Origin: Paenibacillus contaminans
GTDB lineage: Bacteria; Bacillota; Bacilli; Paenibacillales; NBRC-103111
Assembly (NCBI RefSeq): GCF_003285015.1
Contig: NZ_QMFB01000023.1
Coordinates: forward strand, 24,675 to 88,674
Direction: 5' to 3'
DNA: 64,000 bases
The position numbers were made by a program, and so were the translations under genes. This document shows positions 17,801 through 25,527 of the stretch, piece by piece. Position 1 is the first letter of the stretch. Every line of letters begins with the position of its first letter. Under the pieces are notes generated by a model. The model was not told where the DNA came from. It saw only the letters and a list, made by a program, of their open reading frames with translations, and did not search any database.

Positions 17801-19212
17801 GTAATGCCGAATGTAGCTTGAGCGGTCGGCCTATTTATACCCGACGAGATCGTTACCGTCGGCGGCGTGACATCATTTACAACTACATGTGCGGTGCCGC
17901 TCTTAATGCTTGCCGGCTTCATGCCGACAACAGTATTCGTCACCTCTACATAGTAGTACGAATCTTGGGCTGCGCCTGTCGGCACCGCATAGGTGCTCCC
18001 TGACTGGTCCAAAACCGGATAACCGCCCGAATTATTATCGACCGTATTGCGATACCACTGGTAGCTTAGCGTCCCGGTTCCGCTAGCCACGACGCTGAGA
18101 AGCGGGCTTGGCGCGCCCTCGTTCACGTCTGCGTCGGCCGGGCCCGTTGAAATCAACGGCTCGGGGGCTACCGGCAGCGCGTTCACTATAACGTGGGCGG
18201 TGCTGCTCCTTGTACTTGAGGGCTTCTGGCCGGCAACAGTGTTCGTTACCACTACATAGTAGTACGCATTTTCGGCTCCGCCTGTCGGCACCGAATAAGT
18301 GCTCGCTGTCTGGCCCGAAACCTCAGAACCACCCGTATTATTATTCAGCGTATTGCGATACCACTGGTAGCTGAGCGTCCCGGTTCCGCTAGCCACGACG
18401 CTGAGAAGCGGGCTTGGGGCGCCCTCGTTCACGTCTGCGTCGGCCGGGCCCGTTGAAATCGATGGCTCGGGAGCTGACGGCAGCACGTTCACTATAACAT
18501 GGGCGGTACTGCTCCTTGTAATTGAGGGTGTCATGCCAGCAACAGTATTCGTTACCACTACATAGTAGTACGCATTTTCGGCTGCGCCTGTTGACACTGT
18601 ATACGTACTATTTGTCTTATCCAGCAGTCCAGAACCGCCTGTATTATCATTCAGCGTATTGCGATACCACTGGTAGCTTAGCGTACCGCCTCCAGAACCT
18701 GAAACCTCGACTTCAAGAACCGGGCTCGGGTCTCCCTCGTCCACGTTTACGCCGGACGGACCCGTAATCGACGGTACGGGAGATGCCGGCAGCGCGGTCA
18801 CGATAATGTGGGCGAGCTGACTGGTTACTGTTGTTACACCGTCAGTAACGGTAACATAGTAATAATTGTCGTTGGCTGCAGTTGCCGGGAGCGTCAAAAT
18901 AGGACTCTTTTGGGGCTCTAATGCAATGGTGTTATTCCTTTCAGCATTCGTTCGATACCACTGATAGCTTAATGGACCACTACCGCCTGTTGCCACAACA
19001 TAAGTTGTTAAAGTCGGGTTAGCGTTTTCAACTACAGTAACATCATGCGGTTGCACGGTAATCTCCAGTTCCGGGGCTGCATACACATTCCCCACCGCTG
19101 ATGACATGCTCCAAATCACGATAAAAAAAACTAAGAGTGCGGCGAATATTCGCCTCGACAATCTGCTTGTACTACTAAATGCGGCGGCTGTTCCCGATGC
19201 CATAAACTTCAA
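14824..19212 (-). CDS. Large S-layer-anchored surface protein with Ig-like repeats and three SLH domains
   Basis: 1462 residues. After a signal peptide (cleavage near VYAAP) come four Ig-like domains each with a YQWYR core (about 50-440), four repeats of about 97 residues with PT-VTI...FSE and ADITPTADG motifs (about 445-840), two further Ig-like domains including a KTPPEP/DGKHTFTVKAVDLAGN unit, a domain of unknown type (about 1060-1270), and three SLH domains at the C-terminus (MANHWAKDAV; FSDVKSADWYSD; ITRAEVAVI) that bind pyruvylated secondary wall polymer. The start is TTG at 19212 (AGGAG seven bases before) or the ATG three codons on (GGGAG ten bases before). Adhesion or surface-layer function is likely; there is no enzyme domain. 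Confidence 0.9.
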   Translation of the reverse strand: MKFMASGTAAAFSSTSRLSRRIFAALLVFFIVIWSMSSAVGNVYAAPELEITVQPHDVTVVENANPTLTTYVVATGGSGPLSYQWYRTNAERNNTIALEPQKSPILTLPATAANDNYYYVTVTDGVTTVTSQLAHIIVTALPASPVPSITGPSGVNVDEGDPSPVLEVEVSGSGGGTLSYQWYRNTLNDNTGGSGLLDKTNSTYTVSTGAAENAYYYVVVTNTVAGMTPSITRSSTAHVIVNVLPSAPEPSISTGPADADVNEGAPSPLLSVVASGTGTLSYQWYRNTLNNNTGGSEVSGQTASTYSVPTGGAENAYYYVVVTNTVAGQKPSSTRSSTAHVIVNALPVAPEPLISTGPADADVNEGAPSPLLSVVASGTGTLSYQWYRNTVDNNSGGYPVLDQSGSTYAVPTGAAQDSYYYVEVTNTVVGMKPASIKSGTAHVVVNDVTPPTVTISSGINRPTAQATFGITILFSEPVTGFSAAGISVNNGSIGNFQQLSNLMYTADITATANGPVTINIAADAAEDNSGNGNTAATPHVVTYDTVGPTVNIFSLVANPTNQLSFVVTLAFNEPPLNFSADDIAVTNGTASQLQSADGLTYTAVIRPTSDGTVTVNLEADVVNDAAGNTNTTAPTPFSTVYDGTAPTVAITSTAANPTNQSPFSVTITFSETVNGFELGDLVVNNGGAGNLQTVNSRTYTADITPTADGQVTVNIAAGVTADAAGNFNTAAAPYSTVYDATAPTVAITSAAANPTNQSPFSVTITFSEAVNGFELGDLVVNNGGAGNLQTVNSRTYTADITPTADGQVTVNLAAGVAADAAGNFNTAAAPYSTVYDATAPVLTSVSIASNNATPSLAKVGDTVTVTFSVSEMLRESLEVTIAGHAVPVTVVDGVYTAVYTMTNDEAEGAIPLRIVFSDIAGNEGTTVVDTTDASSVVFDKTPPEPVIVSPRNKAEMTNSRPEIKGTVEPGSTVTITINGKESHVQADSNGEWRYRPENGLPDGKHTFTVKAVDLAGNSSEVQAELIIYIYTEYTPDAETSKENDTYADVLINGQPSRIGKLITSRQNGQSVATLTIDERELERMLAGAGTGAVLTIPLNTDSDVLIGQLNAQLIKNLEQMQAVVEFKTKHATYTLPAQQFNIDTLSEQFANPVNLQDITIQIEIAAPTTDMVQLLERAAEEGAFTVVASPMSFSIKVSYAGTSTEISKFNLYVERTIALPDGTDPSRITTGVVVEPDGTIRHVPTRIEASGGSYIARINSLTNSTYALVWHPLEFDDMANHWAKDAVNDMGSRMVINGTGNGRFSPDNDITRAEFAAIIVRGLGLKLENDREAFSDVKSADWYSDAVHVAYAYDLIDGFEDGTFRPNDKITREQAMAIIAKAMKITNGPAAITMTAEAAEEALRSYTDAADASAWARSGIASSVKSGVVSGRSESLLAPKANITRAEVAVIIERLLKQAGLI
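16697..17290. repeat. Near-identical tandem 300-bp repeats inside the surface-protein gene
   Basis: The segments about 16697-16993 and 16994-17290 differ at only a few positions and encode the third and fourth ADITPTADG repeats. The neighbouring units are far more diverged, so this pair was duplicated or converted recently. Confidence 0.8.
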
Positions 19213-19785
19213 ACTCCCTCTCCTCTGTACACACAGAAGTTTTAGTCGATTTTTGACGACTATTCCATTCTATCCTATTACTTTAGTCCTGAATAGCTAA
19301 AAATTTCCTGTTAGAAAAAGTAATTTAAAAAGAAAGAAAGGTTCGGAAGAGTGACTAATTATTCATCCTATCTACATCCCAATCGCTGTTCGTTTTTTGT
19401 AAAATTCAACCTGAATTTCGAAAGCTCGCGATCCTAGCAACTACCTAAAAAATCAACGAAATAAATCAGTAAACGCCAGGAAAAAATCCTAGTACTCAGA
19501 GCGTAGAAAAGCAATAGAGCTATGGGACTTGTTGCGCTAAGCTTTCTAGCAAGTACTATTTTATAGTGAAAAAGGGGCCAATTGATGCTCTCTATAATCG
19601 CATTCGTGAACTTTGGCAGTATTAACCAGAAAAACTCCAGGTATTTTCGCCTAAAAATTGAGAAATAAGCTTTCTTCCCTCCTTGTTCCGTTTATACGCG
19701 CAGATCGAATGCCATACTGGTAAAACATATTTGCCGTTTGCCGCGTCTATAAACATATCCCCTACTCAAACAAGGAGGGATCGAC
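19213..19785. other. Non-coding AT-rich gap
   Basis: No gene, repeat or strong terminator is recognisable. The region should hold the promoters of the surface protein (minus) and of the BNR lipoprotein (plus), but I cannot place them with confidence. Confidence 0.5.
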
Positions 19786-21015
19786 ATGTCCTTTGCACGA
19801 AGCATGAAACTTTCAATCGCTGCATCCACCTTTTTGATCGCCCTGACCGGCTGCCGGGGAGCGTCGGTAAGTCCGCAGCCCACGGAGGCAAATACAGCTG
19901 CGCCGTCAGCGGCTCCCACCGCTGCTTCGGATGCAAGCGTGTCCCCTGCCGATACGGACAAAAGCACGCCTAGCGCCAAGCCGACTGCAGCGGCAGCAAC
20001 CGGCATGGTGACCGCCGTAAGGCTGGCCGATCCGAAATCCGGCTGGACTGCCGGAGAAGGCTGGATCGCCAGAACCGACGATGCAGGGAAACATTGGAGC
20101 ATGCAATACCAAGGTTCGGGAACCATCCGACAAGTATTTGCATTAAACGGCACAAATGCATGGGCCGCTGTTGAAGGAACAGATACCGGAGCCGGAGGCG
20201 CAGGTTACTCCCTGCTGGGCACCGCCGACGGCGGCAAGCACTGGACCAAAGCCGGCATGGTGCCGAATAAAGGATTTTTGCACTTCGTCAATAAAACCGA
20301 AGCTTACAGCGCCAATGCCAAAACGACCGACGGCGGCAAAACCTGGAGCACCCTTCCGGTGCCCGAGCGCCTTGTCGGCGATGCTTATTTTCATGACGCC
20401 AAGAACGGCTGGGCCGTCACGCAAAATAAAGACGCCGCCGCTATCATGCGAACCGCTGACGGCGGTAAAACATGGAACACCGTCATGTCCAGGACGCTTG
20501 CCGGACAACTAAACGGGGCGATCATTCGATCAGCCGGAGCCGAGGACGCTTGGGTCGAATGGATCGGCGACTCCGGTATGACGCAAACATCGTATTCGCT
20601 GTTTCATTCCGTTGACGGCGGCAAGCAGTGGCTAACCGTTCTTGCCAATTCGACGGCAGGCGCCGGCCCCGCACCGGGATTTACAATGGAAAATACGGAA
20701 GGACATAAAAATTCCGGTTCGGGCCCCGGACCTTTGTACGTCGTTAACCCGAGCACCGCTTTTATGGGAGGGTACTGCGGAGCGTGCGATTTGCCCAATT
20801 CGGTCGGTAAGACTACAGACGGCGGCAAAACGTGGATCAACGGCACGCAATCGATCGAAGGTTATGCCGGAGCGCTTCTCGCGATGGCGGATGATAAGCA
20901 AGGCTGGTGGATCGGCACCGATCATACAACCCCATCCGTTATGTACACCACCTCAGACGGCGGCGCTCATTGGACAAAAGCGCACACCTTCGACAAACCG
21001 AAATCCGCTTCTTGA
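19786..21015 (+). CDS. Lipoprotein with BNR/Asp-box beta-propeller (YCF48/sialidase-like fold)
   Basis: 409 residues. A signal peptide ends in lipobox LTGC; then an Ala/Ser/Thr/Pro-rich linker and about seven Asp-box motifs of the form S/T-x-D-G-G-K-x-W (TADGGKHW, TTDGGKTW, SVDGGKQW, TSDGGAHW and others). Each marks a propeller blade. No catalytic sialidase residues can be assigned, so it is probably a binding or assembly protein at the cell surface. CAAGGAGGG precedes the ATG. It is a single gene ended by a strong terminator. Confidence 0.85.
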   Translation: MSFARSMKLSIAASTFLIALTGCRGASVSPQPTEANTAAPSAAPTAASDASVSPADTDKSTPSAKPTAAAATGMVTAVRLADPKSGWTAGEGWIARTDDAGKHWSMQYQGSGTIRQVFALNGTNAWAAVEGTDTGAGGAGYSLLGTADGGKHWTKAGMVPNKGFLHFVNKTEAYSANAKTTDGGKTWSTLPVPERLVGDAYFHDAKNGWAVTQNKDAAAIMRTADGGKTWNTVMSRTLAGQLNGAIIRSAGAEDAWVEWIGDSGMTQTSYSLFHSVDGGKQWLTVLANSTAGAGPAPGFTMENTEGHKNSGSGPGPLYVVNPSTAFMGGYCGACDLPNSVGKTTDGGKTWINGTQSIEGYAGALLAMADDKQGWWIGTDHTTPSVMYTTSDGGAHWTKAHTFDKPKSAS

Positions 21016-21181
21016 GCGGAGCTGCAAGGCGGAATATTGACGCAGGCGGTATCCGCAGGTTGTCGCCGGAGCCGTGACTGTGGAGAGACCTCGGATGAAA
21101 CATCGCGTTATCTCCTGGCTGTACTCCCGGTCGCCGCCACTGTTTTCCGGCCACAGCTTTTGGGCCAGGCTGTTCGCGCAT

Positions 21182-21225
21182 AAAAAGGCCGGCAAAAGCG
21201 CAATCATGCGCTTGCCGGCCTTTTT
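21182..21225. terminator. Strong bidirectional terminator between convergent genes
   Basis: A near-perfect palindrome: AAAAAGGCCGGCAA pairs with TTGCCGGCCTTTTT and an inner GCGCA/TGCGC continues the stem. A and T runs on both sides let it serve the BNR lipoprotein (plus) and the dioxygenase (minus). Confidence 0.85.
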
Positions 21226-21262
21226 CGCGTTGGTTCCGTCTATCCTCTGCAAACCAATCGTT

Positions 21263-22828
21263 CTAAAACGTACTCGCCTTATGCGTATCCGGGCACCACC
21301 GTGAAGAACGGTAAAACCGGATCAGCACATCGATCGCTTCCGGCGTGCGAAGATGAGTGAGCGCTTCCGAGGCGTACGCCCTGACATACCGGTCTTTGCT
21401 GCCCAAGGCTTGCCGCAAGGCGTCGACGACGATTTCCGGGTCCCCGTCTTTACCTGTGCGGAGCAAAGAAAGCGCAGCCGTATAGCCGATTTTATTGGCG
21501 ATATATTCTTGATTGATCACATAGGAATCATTCGTCCTTGCAGCTCCGGCGGATTCGTCCCGCAACGAGTCTGCCAAGGCTGCCGCTAAGGCGGGAACGA
21601 CCGATTCAGCAGGCTGGCCGATCATCCCCAGCGCTTCGACCGCATTACGGCGAACCCAAGCGCTTTGGTCACGTAAAACGGCGATTAGCGAAGGTACGCT
21701 CCCCTTAGCGGACGAGCCAAGCATCCCAAGCGTAAACGCGGCCAAAGCCCGGCGTCTTTCATCCGCAAGGCCCAGCGCGGCGATAAGCCCCGGAACCGCC
21801 TTCGTGCCGCCGCCCTGCAATCCGTAAGCGGCTCGCAAAGCGACGAGATTGGATCCGTTCGCCAAATGCCCTAGCAGCTCATCGACTCCTATCGCCCCCA
21901 GATGCCCCAAAGCATAGCTCGCGTTCAAAGCTACGCTTTCCTCCGGGTCGCCAAGAAGCCGCCCGAGCGCCGACGCATATCCGGCTGCCGCTTCTCCAAG
22001 CAAACCAAGCTCGTCTGCTGCGCGTCCCCGTTCGGAGACGTCATCCGATGCCAGCCCGGCTGCCCATTGACGCAAAAGCGCTTCGTCCACCGCCTCCCCG
22101 CTCCCCGCAGCAGCCGTTTCCTCGCCGCGCAACCAGTCCCAAACGTCTCGCCAAAGATTACGGTGCAAGGTTGAAACGTCTTCCGGGATGATCATTTCCT
22201 TAGCTGTATGATTCCAGCTTGGCGCTTCGGGAGCACGCATCCTGACAAATTGGAACTTGAGCATGTAACGGTCAAGATTCGATACGTTAAGGGATGCTTT
22301 ATGCCACAGGTCGAAATGCACCAAAACCATCGTTCCCGCCTTGCCGGTCGGCAGAATCGTCTTCCCTCTGTCCCCGAGGAATTTCTCGTAATATTGCGTA
22401 CCCGGCATAATCGCCGTCGGCCCCAAAGCTTCGGTCACATCCTGCGTATAATAGAAGATCATCGCCCACCACGGCCTATGGCTGCGCATAGACGACCAGT
22501 ACCCGTCTTTGTGCCATTGTCCGCCGCCCGGACTTTGGTTGCCCGGCTGATTGTAGTGGCAGTGCCGGTGCGGATGCATGTAATAATCCGCTCCCAGCAC
22601 GCTTGTCAGGGCGCCTCGTACGACCGGCGTATCGAAAAACTGCTGAATGTCCGGCACACGCGGCAAAATGTTGTTCCCCGGGTTCCCCTCCTCATGCAAA
22701 ACGTTATAAATAATGCTCATAACGTTCTCATGAAGCTCCTGAGGCAGGTCGTTCCGCAGCACGAGATACCCTTTTGTAATAAACTCCGCCATTTGTTCAT
22801 CCGTCAACAAATAATTTGGATCCAGCAT
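21263..22828 (-). CDS. Phytanoyl-CoA-dioxygenase-like Fe(II)/2-oxoglutarate enzyme fused to HEAT repeats
   Basis: 521 residues. The first 220 are a PhyH-type dioxygenase: the iron-binding H-x-D is QWHKDGYW (His106, Asp108) and the distal His is in HFDLWHKA (about His176). From about residue 235 to the end there are HEAT repeats (VALNASYALGHLG, VRRNAVEALGMIG, VRAYASEALTHL). The substrate is unknown; PhyH relatives in this group hydroxylate small natural products, and the HEAT part may hold a partner. It is divergently transcribed from an AraC-type activator, which is its likely regulator. Confidence 0.85.
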   Translation of the reverse strand: MLDPNYLLTDEQMAEFITKGYLVLRNDLPQELHENVMSIIYNVLHEEGNPGNNILPRVPDIQQFFDTPVVRGALTSVLGADYYMHPHRHCHYNQPGNQSPGGGQWHKDGYWSSMRSHRPWWAMIFYYTQDVTEALGPTAIMPGTQYYEKFLGDRGKTILPTGKAGTMVLVHFDLWHKASLNVSNLDRYMLKFQFVRMRAPEAPSWNHTAKEMIIPEDVSTLHRNLWRDVWDWLRGEETAAAGSGEAVDEALLRQWAAGLASDDVSERGRAADELGLLGEAAAGYASALGRLLGDPEESVALNASYALGHLGAIGVDELLGHLANGSNLVALRAAYGLQGGGTKAVPGLIAALGLADERRRALAAFTLGMLGSSAKGSVPSLIAVLRDQSAWVRRNAVEALGMIGQPAESVVPALAAALADSLRDESAGAARTNDSYVINQEYIANKIGYTAALSLLRTGKDGDPEIVVDALRQALGSKDRYVRAYASEALTHLRTPEAIDVLIRFYRSSRWCPDTHKASTF

Positions 22829-22960
22829 GCAGCATCTCTCCTATCTCCATTCATTATTACAGTCACATTCTAGCAAACGGCCGATCACTTGTATTTACAG
22901 CAAGGTCATCCTTTTATACAATTGTCAGGTGAAATTGAAAAGAGATGAGGAAAACGATCG

Positions 22961-23827
22961 ATGAGCTTCGCGGCTTTTCATCCGTATGTTTACTACGCAA
23001 CCGAATATCCGTTTTCCAAAGGGCAGTCCAGCAGTCCGCGGATTTGCTACACCTCCTCGCTTTACCTCATCAGCGCAGGCAAAGGCGTCATCACCACCTG
23101 CGGCCGCATGCACGCAGCCGTTCCCGGCTCCCTCGTGTATATCCCGGCCGGACAGCCGCACGAATGGATCGCGGACACGCACGAACCTATGGTACATGTA
23201 TGCTGTTATTTCGACTGGTCTTATACGAACCGAAGCGGCGTTTTCGAAAGAGCAAGCACGATCTGCTACGACTTCTCGCAGCTGCGCGCGTCCCTCGTCG
23301 GCCCGCAATTTCCTTACCCGATTCCCGAGCATATGAGCGTAGAAACGCTCCGCGTATGGACCGATTGGTTCGAGCGCTTTTACACAGCCAATGACTATAC
23401 GAACGAGCGAACGTTCATGCGCAGCCTGAAAGTGCAAAGCCATTTCCAGCAGTTTATCGAGTTTTTCCTCTCCTACGCCCTGCAGAGCGACAAAATTCCC
23501 GATCCCCGGATGAACAAGCTGCTGGACCGGATCGAGCAGGATCTCGTACGGGGCAATCTGGAGCCGCTGGAAGCTTACTATATGGATTTGAAAATAAGCA
23601 GAGGCTATTTTTTCGAGCTTTTCAAGCAGTCGACAGGACTTTCCCCCATGCAGTATATCAATAATTTTCGTATCAGCCGGGCGAAGGACGACTTGCGGTT
23701 TTCCGATTTGAGTGTCACCGAGATCGCGGAAAAGCATCGTTTCTCGTCGATCCACTACTTCTCCAAGCTGTTTCGGCAGCTTACGGGTTTTACTCCGCGG
23801 GAGTTCCGGGAAACACATCAAGTGTAA
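22961..23827 (+). CDS. AraC-family transcriptional regulator with cupin sensor domain
   Basis: 288 residues. An N-terminal cupin-like pocket (about 30-95, with PAGQPHEW) is followed by two helix-turn-helix motifs typical of AraC/XylS (ISRGYFFELFKQSTGLSPMQ... and FSSIHYFSKLFRQLTGF). It should bind a small ligand and activate the divergent dioxygenase gene 132 bp away. The fucosidase gene 340 bp downstream on the same strand could also belong to its regulon; I cannot show this. Confidence 0.88.
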   Translation: MSFAAFHPYVYYATEYPFSKGQSSSPRICYTSSLYLISAGKGVITTCGRMHAAVPGSLVYIPAGQPHEWIADTHEPMVHVCCYFDWSYTNRSGVFERASTICYDFSQLRASLVGPQFPYPIPEHMSVETLRVWTDWFERFYTANDYTNERTFMRSLKVQSHFQQFIEFFLSYALQSDKIPDPRMNKLLDRIEQDLVRGNLEPLEAYYMDLKISRGYFFELFKQSTGLSPMQYINNFRISRAKDDLRFSDLSVTEIAEKHRFSSIHYFSKLFRQLTGFTPREFRETHQV

Positions 23828-24166
23828 GCGCGGCAGCCGCTTACTTTTGCACGATCGTTATGACGTACAACCCCTATTGCCGCTCTTCTTCTCGTTAAAC
23901 TAATCGGGGCTCGCCTTACAACCGGTACGTTATTCTCCATTTTGTAAACGGCTGAACAATTGTTAAGAATCCTCCTGTTTTCCAGCAGTACCGCGGCTTG
24001 ACAATCTTCGGGCGTCGCATTAGGGGGACCAAGAAGCTTACGACAGCAAGAAAAAAGGATAATGACACGGCGCGTTGAAAGAAGAGGAGAACGGGATGGA
24101 CGGTCGTTCATTCCGTTTCTTGTTCAATATAAGGAATTAACGACCGATAACGGGAGGTATTCGACA

Positions 24167-25405
24167 ATGGCGATTCCGATTCCGGAGCCGAGAATAGCGA
24201 GGTTTGAAAAGCAGGCGTGCGGCATGTTCATTCATTGGGGCTTGTACTCGCAATTGGGGCAAGGCGAATGGGCGCAGCACATTCAAAACATTCCGATGGA
24301 CGAGTACGCCAAACTGAAGGACAGGTTCACGGCCGAGCATTTTGACGCGGAGCAAATCGCGATGACGGCCAAACGGGCCGGGATGAACTATGTCGTGCTC
24401 ACAACCCGCCATCATGACGGGTTTTCCTTGTACGACACGCGCGGATTGTCCGATTTTGACGCGCCGCACAGCGCAGCCAAGCGGGACTTGGTCGCCGAGT
24501 TCGTCGAAGGGTGCGGAAAAGCCGGCGTTACGCCATTCTTTTACCATACGACGCTGGATTGGTATCAGCCGAGTTTTAACGAGAACTTTGAGGAGTACCT
24601 GGATTATTTACGCGCCTCCGTGGAAGTGCTGTGCACGCATTACGGGCCGATCGGCGGCCTGTGGTTCGACGGCAACTGGAGCAAGCCTGATGCGGACTGG
24701 AAGCTCGACGAGCTGTACGGCACGATACGCCGGCTGCAGCCGGAGGCGATGATCATTAACAATACGGGATTGGATCACCGCGGTGCGCTCGGCCATCCGG
24801 AAATCGACAGCGTCACCTTCGAGCAGGGACGTCCTGCGCCGATGAATCGGGAAGGCATGAGCAAGTACATCTCCTCGGAGATGTGCCAAACGATGAACCG
24901 CCACTGGGGAATCGGCAGCCGGGATTTCAACTATAAATCGTCGGGCGAGCTGATTGAAAATCTTTGCGCATGCCGCAAAGTCGGCTCCAACTATTTGCTT
25001 AACGTCGGTCCGACAGCTGAAGGCCGAATCCCGCTTATGCAGCAAGCCCTGCTGGAAGTGATCGGCGACTGGCTCGCACTGCACGGCAAACCGGTTTATG
25101 AAGGCAAACCGAGCACGATCCGAGGGCAAGGCGATAATTTTGCGCTGGAAACGGAGGACGGCTCGACCTGCTTGTTCATCCACCGCCTATCGATCGACGG
25201 TCATGCGAACGTCACGACCGGAGATGGCGGCACGGGTCCGAAATCGTTCACCGGCGTAAAACGCCCCGTCCGAAGCGTTCGCTGGCTGGACAACGGCGAA
25301 GAGCTGAAGTTTACGCATGATCCCGAGTCCGGGCTGCTCTGCTTCGAAGCGACGGGTTACCCCTATGGCGATAATCTAGTTGTGCGGGTCGCCATTGTAG
25401 AGTAA
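24167..25405 (+). CDS. Alpha-L-fucosidase, glycoside hydrolase family 29
   Basis: 412 residues from the ATG at 24167, which has GGGAGG nine bases before it; the longer frame to 24062 adds 35 unrelated residues. GH29 motifs are clear: FIHWGLYS near the N-terminus, TTRHHDGF, and GLWFDGNW carrying the probable nucleophile Asp. There is no signal peptide, so it acts in the cytosol on imported fuco-oligosaccharides. The C-terminal 80 residues look like the small beta-sandwich. No sugar transporter is beside it. Confidence 0.9.
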   Translation: MAIPIPEPRIARFEKQACGMFIHWGLYSQLGQGEWAQHIQNIPMDEYAKLKDRFTAEHFDAEQIAMTAKRAGMNYVVLTTRHHDGFSLYDTRGLSDFDAPHSAAKRDLVAEFVEGCGKAGVTPFFYHTTLDWYQPSFNENFEEYLDYLRASVEVLCTHYGPIGGLWFDGNWSKPDADWKLDELYGTIRRLQPEAMIINNTGLDHRGALGHPEIDSVTFEQGRPAPMNREGMSKYISSEMCQTMNRHWGIGSRDFNYKSSGELIENLCACRKVGSNYLLNVGPTAEGRIPLMQQALLEVIGDWLALHGKPVYEGKPSTIRGQGDNFALETEDGSTCLFIHRLSIDGHANVTTGDGGTGPKSFTGVKRPVRSVRWLDNGEELKFTHDPESGLLCFEATGYPYGDNLVVRVAIVE

Positions 25406-25484
25406 CCGGCCGACTCGAGTCACATTTACGGCGGCAAACCCGTCATGCGAGGCTCTTTTGTGCGTAATCGGCCGATTCGATGCG

Positions 25485-25515
25485 CTCCCTTACGGAAAAC
25501 CGTGAGGGAGTTTTT
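25485..25515 (+). terminator. Terminator after the fucosidase gene
   Basis: CTCCCT-ACGG pairs with CCGT-AGGGAG around an AAAA loop and is followed by five T. It lies between convergent genes. Confidence 0.75.
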
Positions 25516-25527
25516 GCGCGTGTTCGT

